64,000 bases of DNA, from contig JAGTTS010000001.1 in assembly GCA_018223375.1 (NCBI GenBank), positions 551,473 through 615,472 of the forward strand. Reading direction: 5' to 3'. Of the stretch, positions 52,031 through 61,268 are shown piece by piece; position 1 is the stretch's first letter, and the number at the start of each line of letters is the position of its first letter. A program made the translations under genes and the position numbers. The DNA comes from Clostridiaceae bacterium Marseille-Q3526. GTDB taxonomy: Bacteria; Bacillota; Clostridia; Lachnospirales; Lachnospiraceae. Below the pieces are notes generated by a model. It was given only the letters and a program-made list of their open reading frames with translations. It did no database searches and had not been told where the DNA came from.

Positions 52031-52552
52031 ATGAGCTGGTATGTACTGCAGTGCCGGGCAGGGAAAGAGGCGGAAATTGTCCATTCCCTGAATCAGCATC
52101 TGGACAGAAGGTCGCTGGAGGAAGCGTTTTATTTCCAGAGCGAGCGGCTGTGGAGAGTGGATGGAAGCTGGAAACGGCAGATAAAAGAACTGTTTCCAGG
52201 ATATGTCTTTCTGCAGAGCGAACATCCAGGGCTTTTGTCAAAGGCATTGGAGGAATACCGCCAGATCGTCCGGATCATGGAAGAACCGGGGTATCTGATT
52301 TCCGTCTATCCGGAGGAGGAGGCGTGCCTGCGCGGGCTATGCGGGCAGGATCACCTCCTGTCTCTGTCCTACGGTTACAAAGACCGGGTGACGGGATGTT
52401 CCAGAATCACAAGGGGGCCTTTGGCAGGACGGGAAAATCAGGTAAAGACCTTTGACTGGCACCGACGCTTTGCCAAGATGGAAATTTCTATCGGAAATAG
52501 GAAGGCGTCTGTCTGGGCCGGACTGGCTCTTGATGAGGCGGCAGTGTCGTAG
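52031..52552 (+). CDS. loaP: NusG paralogue, LoaP-type transcription antiterminator (first copy)
   Basis: Specialised NusG-family elongation factor of 173 residues. An NGN domain covers about residues 1-105 (WYVLQCRAGKEAEIV opening and FPGYVFLQSE, the conserved FPGYVF signature). A KOW domain occupies the C-terminus (DRVTGCSRITRGPLAGRENQV, then WHRRFAKMEISIGNR). LoaP proteins act on long polysaccharide or antibiotic operons, binding an RNA hairpin in the leader. A hairpin ends only 22 bases before this start. The spacing to the AAAGGA site is acceptable. A second NusG paralogue and the polysaccharide genes follow. Confidence 0.88.
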   Translation: MSWYVLQCRAGKEAEIVHSLNQHLDRRSLEEAFYFQSERLWRVDGSWKRQIKELFPGYVFLQSEHPGLLSKALEEYRQIVRIMEEPGYLISVYPEEEACLRGLCGQDHLLSLSYGYKDRVTGCSRITRGPLAGRENQVKTFDWHRRFAKMEISIGNRKASVWAGLALDEAAVS

Positions 52553-52682
52553 GAAACTTGAAAAATTCCAGAGAACACAGTACAGCTTATGAGGCATGCT
52601 GGATTTGATGGATGTGATAGAGGCGCCGAAGCGCAGACAGAAAATCAGGGTAAACGCTGAATTTTTTTCAGCTGATTATGCT

Positions 52683-52706
52683 GGTATGGCGGAGCTATAC
52701 CTTTTT
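52683..52706 (+). terminator. Intrinsic terminator in the leader of the second NusG paralogue
   Basis: GGTATGGC and GCTATACC (one G-U pair) form an 8-bp stem with loop GGA, followed by five Ts, 39 bases before the next start. The 52553-52745 gap holds no gene. Confidence 0.72.
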
Positions 52707-52745
52707 CTGCTGTGAAAGGCGTTTTCAGGAAGGCGGAAGGCATCT

Positions 52746-53330
52746 ATGTGGTATGTAATACAGACAGAGACTGGGAGAGAGGAAGAGATTCTCCGGCTGA
52801 TGCGCCGATCTCTGGATAAAAAGCTGTGCAGCAGATACATGATTTTAAAAGCGGAGTGGCCGAAGCGTTCCGGCGGACAGTGGGCGCTTCTGCGAAAAGT
52901 TATGTTTCCAGGATATATTTTTGTGGAGACAGAAGAAGCAGAAGAGTTGTTTTTTCAGCTGAAGCAGGTTCCAAAGCTGACAAAAATTCTTGGAAACGGG
53001 AAGTTTGAGTTTGTCCCTCTGGCTGAAGAAGAGATACTGTTTCTGAAGAAGATTTCAGGAAACACAGAACAGGAAATTCAAATGTTAAGAGAGGATGGGC
53101 GAGAAGAATCCGAGAACAGAGAAAAGGCTTGCTTTGTTATCCGCCCAAGTGAAATTGCAGTGAATCAAGACGGAACAATTGATGTAATAAGAGGGCCTTT
53201 GAAGGCCTTTGAGAAGGAAATTCTCAGAATCAATCTTCATAAACGGTACGCGGTCGTACAGGTGAAAATGCTGGGAGAAAAGACAGTGCTGTTTGGGATC
53301 GTGATGGAGAAGGATGAGGAGAGAGCTTAG
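52746..53330 (+). CDS. loaP: NusG paralogue, LoaP-type transcription antiterminator (second copy)
   Basis: Second NusG-family factor of 194 residues, clearly diverged from the first. The NGN domain opens MWYVIQTETGREEEIL and has VMFPGYIFVETEE (about residue 58). A charged linker (about 110-128) leads to the KOW domain (IDVIRGPLKAFEKEI, LHKRYAVVQVKMLGE). It lies directly upstream of the polysaccharide genes, separated by an intrinsic terminator at 53368-53392, which is the obvious candidate for antitermination. A weak GGAAGG site precedes the ATG. Whether the two paralogues act on different terminators or one on the other is unknown. Confidence 0.88.
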   Translation: MWYVIQTETGREEEILRLMRRSLDKKLCSRYMILKAEWPKRSGGQWALLRKVMFPGYIFVETEEAEELFFQLKQVPKLTKILGNGKFEFVPLAEEEILFLKKISGNTEQEIQMLREDGREESENREKACFVIRPSEIAVNQDGTIDVIRGPLKAFEKEILRINLHKRYAVVQVKMLGEKTVLFGIVMEKDEERA

Positions 53331-53367
53331 AAAAGCAGATAAAATTACAATAGAGATAGAAAAAGAT

Positions 53368-53392
53368 AAAAAGCCTGAGACGGGCTTTTTTT
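53368..53392 (+). terminator. Leader terminator before the polysaccharide operon
   Basis: AAAAAGCC (53368-53375) pairs with GGCTTTTT (53383-53390), then further Ts. It lies between the second NusG paralogue and the first biosynthetic gene, so read-through is needed for expression from upstream. Confidence 0.8.
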
Positions 53393-53422
53393 GATCTCAA
53401 AAAATGCGAAGGAGGAGAACAT

Positions 53423-54565
53423 ATGGAAAAGAAACGCATTTTTTTAGCAAGTCCTACTATGAACGGACATGAGATGGAATACATTCAGGAGGCCTTTGAC
53501 ACTAATTGGGTAGCTCCTTTAGGAAAAAATGTAGATGAATTTGAAAAAGAGCTGGCAGCTTACGCAGGAGTCAGCCATGCGGCGGCATTGAGTGCAGGAA
53601 CAGCGGCTCTTCACCTAGCAGTGAAGCTGGCCGGAATAGAAATGGGAGATGTGGTTCTTTCGTCTTCATTAACCTTTGCCGCTACCTGTAACCCGGTGGC
53701 CTATGAAAAAGGAAATCTGGTTTTTATTGATTCAGAACAGGATACCTGGAATATGTCGCCGGAAGCCTTAGAAGAAGGTTTCAAGAAATACCCTAACGCT
53801 AAAGCCGTGCTGTTTGCCCATTTGTACGGTACTCCGGCAAAGACAGATGAAATTCGAACCATTTGTCAAAAATACGGAGCAGTGCTCATAGAGGATGCGG
53901 CAGAAGCCTTAGGAAGTACATATAAAGGAAAGGCCTGCGGAAGCTTCGGAGATTACGGCATTTTTTCCTTTAATGGAAACAAGATTATCACCACTTCCGG
54001 AGGAGGAATGCTGGTATCAGAGGATGAAGAAAAAATAAAAAAGGCGAGATTTCTGGCTACTCAGGCCAGAGAACCAGCCAGACATTATGAACATAAGGAA
54101 ATCGGCTATAACTACAGGATGAGCAATATTGTAGCAGGGATTGGCCGGGGACAGATGCGAACTCTGGACGAATACAAAAGAAGGAAACAGGCTATTTATC
54201 AGGAATACCAGCATGCGTTCAGCGATATCCCGGAAATTACAATGAACCCTTTGAATCCAGATGGAGAAGCCAATAACTGGTTGTCCTGTATGACAATCAG
54301 TGAAGATTGTATGAGAGATGGAATCACCCCGGAACAGATTGGTGAGGCTCTTGAAAAAGAGAATATTGAGAGCCGTCCTATCTGGAAACCTATGAATCTG
54401 CAGCCAGTATACAGAAATAACGATTTTATTCAGATAGAAAGCTGTAAAGGAAAATCTGTGGGAGAGGATATTTTTACAAGAGGACTCTGCTTACCAAGCG
54501 ATATTAAAAATACCAAGGAAGATATGAAGCGGATTATAGAGATCGTGCGGGGGTGTTTCCGATGA
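53423..54565 (+). CDS. DegT/DnrJ/EryC1/StrS family sugar aminotransferase
   Basis: PLP-dependent aminotransferase of 380 residues that installs an amino group on a nucleotide keto-sugar, resembling EpsN/PglE. The PLP lysine is Lys187 in FNGNKIITTSGGG. The cofactor Asp lies in LIEDAAEALGS, and the nucleotide-sugar site residues around NWVAPLGKNVDEFE and HYEHKEIGYNYRMSN are intact. GGAGG precedes the ATG. Its stop overlaps the next gene (ATGA), so both are co-translated. Together they probably supply and attach a diacetamido- or acetamido-sugar at the reducing end of the polymer. Confidence 0.93.
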   Translation: MEKKRIFLASPTMNGHEMEYIQEAFDTNWVAPLGKNVDEFEKELAAYAGVSHAAALSAGTAALHLAVKLAGIEMGDVVLSSSLTFAATCNPVAYEKGNLVFIDSEQDTWNMSPEALEEGFKKYPNAKAVLFAHLYGTPAKTDEIRTICQKYGAVLIEDAAEALGSTYKGKACGSFGDYGIFSFNGNKIITTSGGGMLVSEDEEKIKKARFLATQAREPARHYEHKEIGYNYRMSNIVAGIGRGQMRTLDEYKRRKQAIYQEYQHAFSDIPEITMNPLNPDGEANNWLSCMTISEDCMRDGITPEQIGEALEKENIESRPIWKPMNLQPVYRNNDFIQIESCKGKSVGEDIFTRGLCLPSDIKNTKEDMKRIIEIVRGCFR

Positions 54566-55197
54566 AAGAAAAGCAGTTATACAAAGACTATGTAAAACGG
54601 CTGCTTGATATTTTCATGGCGCTGGGAGGTTTGCTTGTACTGTCTCCTGTTATGGTGGCGACTGCTATTTTAGTGAGAATTAAACTTGGAAGCCCGGTGA
54701 TTTTTACCCAGGAACGTCCAGGGAAAATAGGAAAGGATGGAAAAGAGAAGATTTTCCGTATGTATAAATTTCGCAGCATGACAGATGAGCGGGATGAAAA
54801 GGGAGAACTGCTGCCTGATGAGGTGAGACTGACATCATTTGGAAAGAAGCTGCGCGCCACCAGTCTGGACGAACTGCCAGAGATGTTTAATATCCTGAAA
54901 GGGGATATGAGTGTAGTGGGGCCGCGGCCGCTGTTGGTAGAGTATCTTCCTCTGTACAGCAAAAGGCAGAGACATCGACATGACGTAAGGCCAGGTCTGA
55001 CAGGTTTGGCTCAGGTAAAGGGAAGAAACGGTCTTGGCTGGGAAGAACGGTTTGAGTGGGATGTGAAATATGTGAAACATATCTCAGTGAGGATGGATCT
55101 GTACATTTTGATTGAAACGGTTAGAACTGTATTGAAGAGAGAAGGGATTCACTCAGAAGGGTGCGAGACGATGGAGGATTTTAAGGGAAATGTATAA
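54562..55197 (+). CDS. Initiating phosphoglycosyl transferase, PglC/EpsL family
   Basis: Monotopic membrane enzyme of 211 residues that transfers a sugar phosphate from a UDP-sugar to undecaprenyl phosphate. One re-entrant membrane helix (about 12-38, LLDIFMALGGLLVLSPVMV) is followed by the KFRSM motif, the catalytic Asp-Glu pair in SLDELPEMFNIL and the VGPRPLL segment, then PGLTGLAQV. The ATG overlaps the stop of the aminotransferase gene. Size and motifs match PglC-type transferases acting on amino sugars, which fits the upstream gene. Confidence 0.94.
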   Translation: MKEKQLYKDYVKRLLDIFMALGGLLVLSPVMVATAILVRIKLGSPVIFTQERPGKIGKDGKEKIFRMYKFRSMTDERDEKGELLPDEVRLTSFGKKLRATSLDELPEMFNILKGDMSVVGPRPLLVEYLPLYSKRQRHRHDVRPGLTGLAQVKGRNGLGWEERFEWDVKYVKHISVRMDLYILIETVRTVLKREGIHSEGCETMEDFKGNV

Positions 55198-56371
55198 TGA
55201 GGAGAGAAAAACGCCATATTTTGTTATTCATGAAAAAGAAATGAAAGATAACCTTGAGTGTTTAAAGAAATTTCTTCAAAAATACTGGAATAACTATGCA
55301 ATAGGATACTCTTTTAAGACGAACAGTGTTCCATGGTTAATTCGCTTTATGAAGCAAAATGGCTGTTTGGCAGAAGTGGTATCGGATGATGAATATTCTT
55401 TAGCACAAAAGTTAAAATACACCCCAAATGATATTATTTTTAATGGACCTGTTAAAAGTAGAGATGCATTTTTAGCAGCAGTTAGGAATGGAAGTATTGT
55501 AAATATTGATTCTAAACAAGAATTAGAGTGGATATCGGAGCTTGAGAATGGAGAAAGTTATCATATCGGTATTCGAATTAATTTTGATTTAGAAAGAACA
55601 TGTCCAGGAGAAACACAGTGTGGAAAAGATGATGGAAGATTTGGGTTTTGCTATGAAAATGGAGAGCTTAATTATGCATTAGAAATCTTGGATAAGAGAG
55701 GTATCCAATTATCAGGAATTCATTTGCACTGCAGCTCTAAAACAAGAAGCCAGGCCATATATGATGCTATTACTAAAAAAGCAGCAGAAATAATAAAAAA
55801 TTACAAGTTAAATTTAGAATATGTTGATATAGGAGGCGGATTTTTTGGAGGACTACCGGGAAAACCGTCATTCGATTCATATATGCAGATTATTTCAAAT
55901 AATTTAAGAAAAGAAATCAAACCAGAGCAGACAAAGATTATCATCGAACCAGGTATGTCTGTAGTAGGAGCTTATATAGATTACATTACTTCAGTTGTGG
56001 ATGTGAAAAATACGTTACATAACTGTTTTGTTACCACTGATGGAAGCAGAACTAATATAGATCCGTTGATGAGAAAAAGTTCATATTTTTATCAAATTAT
56101 TAGAAGAAATAAAAGTGATAAAATTCTTCCAAAGCAGACACTATGTGGATTCACTTGCATGGAAAATGATAGATTTATGATATTAGAGTATGAAAAAGAA
56201 ATAAAAAGAGGAGATATGGTTGTTTATAAAAAAGTAGGAGCGTATACAATGTGTCTTGCTCCTCTTTTTATACAATTTTTTCCAGATATTTATGTAGAAA
56301 AAGAAGGGGATTATACACTTATAAGAAAAAAGTGGAATGCAGAGGATATATTGACGGGAAGTATTTTATAG
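55190..56371 (+). CDS. PLP-dependent decarboxylase, LysA/ornithine-decarboxylase fold type
   Basis: Fold type III PLP enzyme of 393 residues resembling diaminopimelate or siderophore-type decarboxylases but clearly not the housekeeping LysA encoded at 26 kb. The PLP lysine is in IGYSFKTNSVPW (about residue 43). The HLHCSS motif, the phosphate-binding DIGGGFFGG turn and the EPGMSVVG block are present; the C-terminal active-site Cys may be in CGFTCMENDR. It overlaps the preceding gene by 8 bases. Base composition drops sharply to A+T rich here. It may produce an amino acid or amine used to decorate the polysaccharide, together with the ATP-grasp gene that follows. Confidence 0.85.
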   Translation: MYNEERKTPYFVIHEKEMKDNLECLKKFLQKYWNNYAIGYSFKTNSVPWLIRFMKQNGCLAEVVSDDEYSLAQKLKYTPNDIIFNGPVKSRDAFLAAVRNGSIVNIDSKQELEWISELENGESYHIGIRINFDLERTCPGETQCGKDDGRFGFCYENGELNYALEILDKRGIQLSGIHLHCSSKTRSQAIYDAITKKAAEIIKNYKLNLEYVDIGGGFFGGLPGKPSFDSYMQIISNNLRKEIKPEQTKIIIEPGMSVVGAYIDYITSVVDVKNTLHNCFVTTDGSRTNIDPLMRKSSYFYQIIRRNKSDKILPKQTLCGFTCMENDRFMILEYEKEIKRGDMVVYKKVGAYTMCLAPLFIQFFPDIYVEKEGDYTLIRKKWNAEDILTGSIL

Positions 56372-56385
56372 AAGAGGACTAAAAA

Positions 56386-57343
56386 ATGAATATTTTAATT
56401 TTGAGTTGTGGCACAAGAAATAAAATTATACAGTATTTTAAAAAAGAATTAAAAGGGCAAGGAAAAGTAATTGCAGCTGATTGCTGGGAGTTGGCTCCAG
56501 CATTATATGAAGCAGATAATTATTATATAGTTCCTAGAATTTCAGAAGAGAACTATGTGGACATAATTTTGGGAATTTGTCAAAAGGAAAATATATCAGG
56601 AGTTTTTTCTTTAATAGATCCAGAACTTTTAATTTTAGCTCAAAATAAAGAAAAATTTTCCAGGATAGGAACAACAGTTTTTGTTTCAGACTATGAAATA
56701 ATAGATAGATGTTTTGATAAAATAAAATTATTTGAATTTTGTAAATTGAATCAAATTAATACAATTCCAACATATAAAAATTTTGATGAATTTAAAAAAT
56801 CTTATGAAAATGGGGATGCGACCTTTCCAGTGTTTATTAAACCAATTCAAGGAAGCTGCAGTATTCAGGCACAAAAAATTGATGATATGAATACATTATT
56901 TCTTTTATGCAAAGAAAATGAAGAGTTAATGATTCAAAAGTTTATGGATGGACAGGAATATGGAGTAGATGTTTACACTGATTTACTATCAAACAAAATA
57001 ACAGCTATATTTATTAAAAGAAAATTACTTATGCGTGCAGGAGAAACAGATAAAGCAGTTTCAATTGTACGAAATGATATGTTTGATTTTGTGGAAAAGT
57101 TTGTAGAATTACTGGGAACTGTAGGACAAATTGATATAGACATATTTGAACAGAATGAGAATATATATTTCGAAGTAATCTAGGTTTGAGGAGAGATATC
57201 CTCATGCATATGAGTGCGAAGTGAATTTCCCGCAGATGATGATTGCTAATTTACAAGGAAAGGAAAATGAATCTTTGATAGGGCAGTATAAAGAAAATGT
57301 TTATATGATGAAATATTTAGACGTAATTATTAAACGTGGATAG
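56386..57343 (+). pseudogene. ATP-grasp ligase, frameshifted near the C-terminus
   Basis: CarB-like ATP-grasp protein. The open frame runs 265 residues from 56386 and stops at 57181, just after EQNENIYFEVI. This is exactly where the family has the metal-binding motif EVNPRF. Shifting the frame by two bases there restores AGGTTTGAGGAGAGA... encoding RFEERYPHAYECEVNF and on to VIIKRG with a stop at 57341. The bases ATCT stand where AATCCT would be expected, so two bases are missing at two short runs. If real, the break removes the catalytic Asn and the last 55 residues. The ligated substrates are unknown. Confidence 0.82.
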
Positions 57344-57347
57344 AACT

Positions 57348-58516
57348 ATGGCAGAAAACAAAAAAGATATTTTGATTATCTCTCATTTTGTGGATTTTCC
57401 ATGGGAAAAAGGAAATGATAGATTTATTTATATTGCTACTTTACTTCAAGAAAAAGGAAATGAAGTAGAATTGGTTACCTCTGATTTTATACATAATCAA
57501 AAAATATAGAATAAGAAGCTTTAAAGCTCATTGATTTTAAAGTACAATTATGGCTAAAAATAATAAAATGTATGTATAAAGAGAGTATTTAGCCATAAAG
57601 GGCTGGGAAAAAATTTAAAAAATTAGCAGAACGAAGAATCCCAGATATTATTTATGTGCATACATCCTTGATGTAGCGAACGCTCTGATCGTGAGTATCA
57701 TAATTTGTTATAGATATACAAGATTTGTGGCCAGAGGCATTTGAAATGGTAAATCCTTTTAAAAGCATAAATCAAATTGTATTTCATGAAATGAAAAAAA
57801 GGGCAAATGAGATTTATAAAAGGGCAGATGCCATTGTAGCAGTTTCAGATACATATTTATCTAGAGGAAAGCAAGTGAACCAAAAAGCGACGAAAGGTCT
57901 CAGCGTTTTTCTAGGAACAGAATTTAAAAGTTTTGATCAGTATAAAGAAATGCAATGTATACCGAAAGGGAATACAGAAATTTGGATTGCTTATGTAGGA
58001 ACTTTAGGACATAGCTATGATTTAACCAGAGTAATTGATGCTATTAGAATGTTAAATAATCCTAATATACGATTTATAGTGTTGGGAGATGGTCCTCTAA
58101 AAATGAAATTTCAGCAGTATGCAGATAAAAAGCATGTGCACGCTATTTTTATGGGCCGAATTTCTTATCCTGAAATGGTTTCAGTTTTATGTCAATGCGA
58201 TATTGCAGTAAATCCTATTATGAAAGGCGCAGCTCAGAGCATCATTAATAAAGTAGGAGACTATGCTGCGGCAGGACTTCCTGTAATAAGCACTCAAGAG
58301 TGTAAAGAGTATAGAAATTTAATAGAAACATATCAGTGTGGTTTTAATTGCGATAATGAAAATACCGTGGAATTAGCGGAAAAAATTAAAATCCTGATAG
58401 AACATCCAAACATGAGAAAAAAAATGGGGAACAATAATAGGAAACTAGGGGAAGAAAAGTTTGATAGAAGAATTACATATCCAATGATATGCCAGCTTTT
58501 AATAGAAGAATTATAG
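57348..58516 (+). pseudogene. Glycosyltransferase family 4 (WbuB-like), multiple frameshifts
   Basis: The first fragment (57348-57509, 53 residues) has the GT4 opening DILIISHFVDFPWEKGNDRF. The last (from about 57710 to 58516) carries DIQDLWPEAFEM, VAVSDTYLSRG, FLGTEF, YVGTLGHSYDLTRVIDA, the donor-site region VLGDGPLKMKF and GDYAAAGLPVIS. The roughly 200 bases between have stops in all plus frames, but fragments such as LDVANAL can be read in shifted frames, so several indels are present. One occurs at the A-run near 57500. A normal homologue would be about 390-400 residues. Confidence 0.8.
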
Positions 58517-58528
58517 TTAGGAGAAAAA

Positions 58529-59446
58529 ATGCACATCCTTAAAATATTTTCCTTAAAATCTGTATTTAATAGGTTATATCGCTTATCTCCAAATGGACAT
58601 CAACTTTCTGATGGGGAAATAAAAAAACTTCAAAAGTGTTTGCTTTGTATTTACTCAGATATTTATGAGGTATGTAAAAAATATGAAATTAAACCTTTTT
58701 TGCAGGGAGGAACTTTGCTTGGAAAGCTTCGTCATAATGGTTTTATACCATGGGATGATGATCTTGACTTAGGAATGAGTAGAGCTGACTATGAAAAGTT
58801 CAAAAAAATTTTTGAACATGAATTAGGAGAAAAGTACATATTAAAGGGACCTGGATGTTTAAATGGAGCAACAAACAGATTTATTCAAATTTTCAGTAAA
58901 AAGACATATTACAAAACCATTGGAATGCCAGATTCTATTCCACATCATGTCTATATTGATATTTTTCCAATAGATTATGTCCCAGAGAAAAAAATCAATC
59001 GTTTTTTTAAGGGGATGTGGTGCAATAGTTTAATGGCTGCCGCCGGCTGTGTTGAATTTAGAGATACTATAACAAAAGAAATTCAAAAACTGATGTGTTC
59101 TTCATTTTGTGGATGGTTCAATATGAAACTTCGTTTGACATTAGGATGGATGTTGTCATTTATGTCTCTGGAAGAGTGGTATCGAAAAATTGATAAGGCT
59201 TTAATAGTAGAACAAGAAACAAAATATTGTACAAGCGGAACGGGAAGAAAACATTATCATGGAGAAACAGTAAATACAGATGTGTTTTTCCCTTTGAAAT
59301 ATTCAGAGTTTGAGGGGTATCCAGCATGGATTCCAAATCAATCGGAATATTATTTGAAAAATCTGTATGGCAATTATATGGAAATCCCTGATGAGAACGA
59401 TCGAGAACAGCATTTTATAGAAGAACTGAAGATAGAAATAGAATAG
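58529..59446 (+). CDS. LicD family phosphotransferase
   Basis: Protein of 305 residues of the LicD family, which transfers phosphocholine or other CDP-activated groups to glycans. The signature region is intact: KPFLQGGTLLGKLRHNGFIPWDDDLDLGMSR, containing the GTLLG and DDDLD metal-binding motif (about residues 65-90), and later YIDIFPIDYVP. AGGAG precedes the ATG. It lies directly upstream of an IspD-like cytidylyltransferase, which suggests that the transferred group is a CDP-activated polyol or similar made by that enzyme. It is intact, unlike its neighbours on both sides. Confidence 0.92.
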   Translation: MHILKIFSLKSVFNRLYRLSPNGHQLSDGEIKKLQKCLLCIYSDIYEVCKKYEIKPFLQGGTLLGKLRHNGFIPWDDDLDLGMSRADYEKFKKIFEHELGEKYILKGPGCLNGATNRFIQIFSKKTYYKTIGMPDSIPHHVYIDIFPIDYVPEKKINRFFKGMWCNSLMAAAGCVEFRDTITKEIQKLMCSSFCGWFNMKLRLTLGWMLSFMSLEEWYRKIDKALIVEQETKYCTSGTGRKHYHGETVNTDVFFPLKYSEFEGYPAWIPNQSEYYLKNLYGNYMEIPDENDREQHFIEELKIEIE

Positions 59447-59454
59447 GAGAATAA

Positions 59455-60180
59455 ATGAATTTTGCTTTGATTTTTGCAGGCGGAACAGGAACGCGTATGC
59501 ATACAAAAACAAAACCTAAACAGTTCCTTGAGTTGAATGGAAAACCAATTATTATCCATACAATTGAGCATTTTGAAAGCCATCCGGATATAGATGGAAT
59601 TATTGTAGTATGTGTAAACAGTTGGATCTCTTATTTAAATGAGCTTCTTGAAAAGTTTCATATAAAAAAAGTAAAAAAAGTAATTCCAGGAGGAGAAACA
59701 GGACAAGAATCTATTTTTTTAGGACTTTGTTGTATTGAAAACCTGCTGAATAAAATTAGCGAAAGAGATTTAGTTCTTGTACATGATGGCGTAAGACCAT
59801 TGATTGATAGTGAATTAATCAGCCAAAATATTGCTTGTGCAAAAAAATATGGAAATGCTATCACCATTTCTACGATGATCGAGACAGTGATAAAAGTTAA
59901 TGAACAAAATGAAATTATTGAAACCATTGATCGAGAACGATGTAGAAATGCGAAGGCACCTCAGACTTTTCACATTCAGGAGATTATAGAATGTCATAAA
60001 AAGGCACGAAGAGAGGGACGAGCTTTTATTGATTGTGCGACAATGATGGCATTTTATGGACGGCGTCTTTATACAGTTTCGTGTGGAACTGAAAATATAA
60101 AAATAACGACACCTGCTGATTTTTATATTTTTAGAGCTATATGTGAGGCAAAGGAGAATTCACAAATATGGGGAATTTAG
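59455..60180 (+). CDS. IspD/TarI-type cytidylyltransferase
   Basis: CTP:polyol/sugar-alcohol phosphate cytidylyltransferase of 241 residues. The nucleotide-binding loop FAGGTGTRMHTKTKPKQFLEL is at residues 7-27, VHDGVRPL (about 107-114) and the catalytic region RERCRNAKAPQTFH and FIDCATMMAFYGR follow. Housekeeping IspD acts in isoprenoid synthesis, but placement between licD and an epimerase inside a polysaccharide locus favours a TarI-like role making CDP-ribitol or a similar donor. It starts 8 bases after licD and its stop overlaps the next gene. Confidence 0.88.
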   Translation: MNFALIFAGGTGTRMHTKTKPKQFLELNGKPIIIHTIEHFESHPDIDGIIVVCVNSWISYLNELLEKFHIKKVKKVIPGGETGQESIFLGLCCIENLLNKISERDLVLVHDGVRPLIDSELISQNIACAKKYGNAITISTMIETVIKVNEQNEIIETIDRERCRNAKAPQTFHIQEIIECHKKARREGRAFIDCATMMAFYGRRLYTVSCGTENIKITTPADFYIFRAICEAKENSQIWGI

Positions 60181-61268
60181 AGAAATATAGTAGATTATGT
60201 ACAGAAATGGAACTGCTTGATATAAAAGAAATGTTAAATAAGAAATTTTCATTTAAAGAGCTTGATGGAAAAACAATTCTTATTACGGGAGCCAGCGGCT
60301 TGATTGGACAAGCTATTATTAAGTTTCTGATTGAATATGGAGAGCAGAATTCATTAGAGATTAAAATTATGGGTTTATGCCGTAGTAAAGAAAGCCATAT
60401 TAGGCAGATATTTAAACAGAGAAAATTTAAAAATGGTGTATCAGGATATTGTTGATCCACTTTTAATTGAAGATCAATAGACTATATTATTCATGGGGCA
60501 AGTATAACTTCATCAGGAAGTTTTGTCAAATATCCTGTAGAAACAATTAACACAACATTGGAAGGAACAAAAAATATTTTAGAGTTAGCTAAGGCTAAAA
60601 ATGTGTCCAGTATCGTGTATCTTTCTTCTTTAGAAGTCTATGGTATGTCAGAAAAACAGAATCAAGAAATACAAGAACAAGATTACGGTTTTTTAGATCC
60701 CTTAAATGTGAGGAGCAGCTATTCAGAGGGCAAAAGAATGGCAGAATGTTTTTGTATATCATATGGAAGTGAATATAAAATTCCTGTTAAGATTGCACGT
60801 TTAGGGCAGACTTTTGGATGTGGAGTCAGCTATGATGATACGAGAGTATTTGCTGAGTTTGCCAGATGTATTGTAGAGGAAAAGGATATTATTCTCCATA
60901 CGGAAGGAAAGACAATTAGAAACTATTGCTACACAATGGATGCTGCTACAGCAATCCTATTTATTCTTTTATATGGAAAAAGTCAGAATGCTTATAATGT
61001 GGCCAATAGAGATTCAGAGATATCTATTTATGGAATGGCAAAACAAATGATAGCAGTTGCAGAAAGTAAAATCAAAATTCGAATTGAGTTAGGAGATACT
61101 TCAGCATTTGGTTATAATCCAACAGCTAGAACAGTTCTTAATACCGGAAAGTTAGAAAAATTGGGTTGGGAACCTTTATTCCCATTTCCCAAAATGTTGG
61201 AAAATTTAATTACATATATGCAGGTTGAATATGAACGAAAAAATAGCAGTGTTGATGAGCACTTATAA
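60168..61268 (+). pseudogene. NAD-dependent epimerase/dehydratase, two single-base frameshifts
   Basis: Short-chain extended epimerase split into three frames. Part one (from 60168) has the NAD motif ITGASGLIGQA. Around 60424 one A seems missing from a run of four, after which LKMVYQDIVDPLLIEDQ is read in a new frame. Around 60477 a second A is missing (CAATAG for CAAATAG), after which DYIIHGASITSSGSFVKYP and the remainder to 61268 are in frame. The active-site YSEGK (Tyr and Lys) and SSLEVYG are intact. With both bases restored the protein is about 367 residues. It starts inside the ispD-like gene with GGAG upstream. Confidence 0.85.

Noticed and set aside
52012..52455. Alternative plus-strand frame over the first NusG paralogue
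   Set aside because: It has no NusG signature; the overlapping frame from 52031 has clear NGN and KOW motifs.
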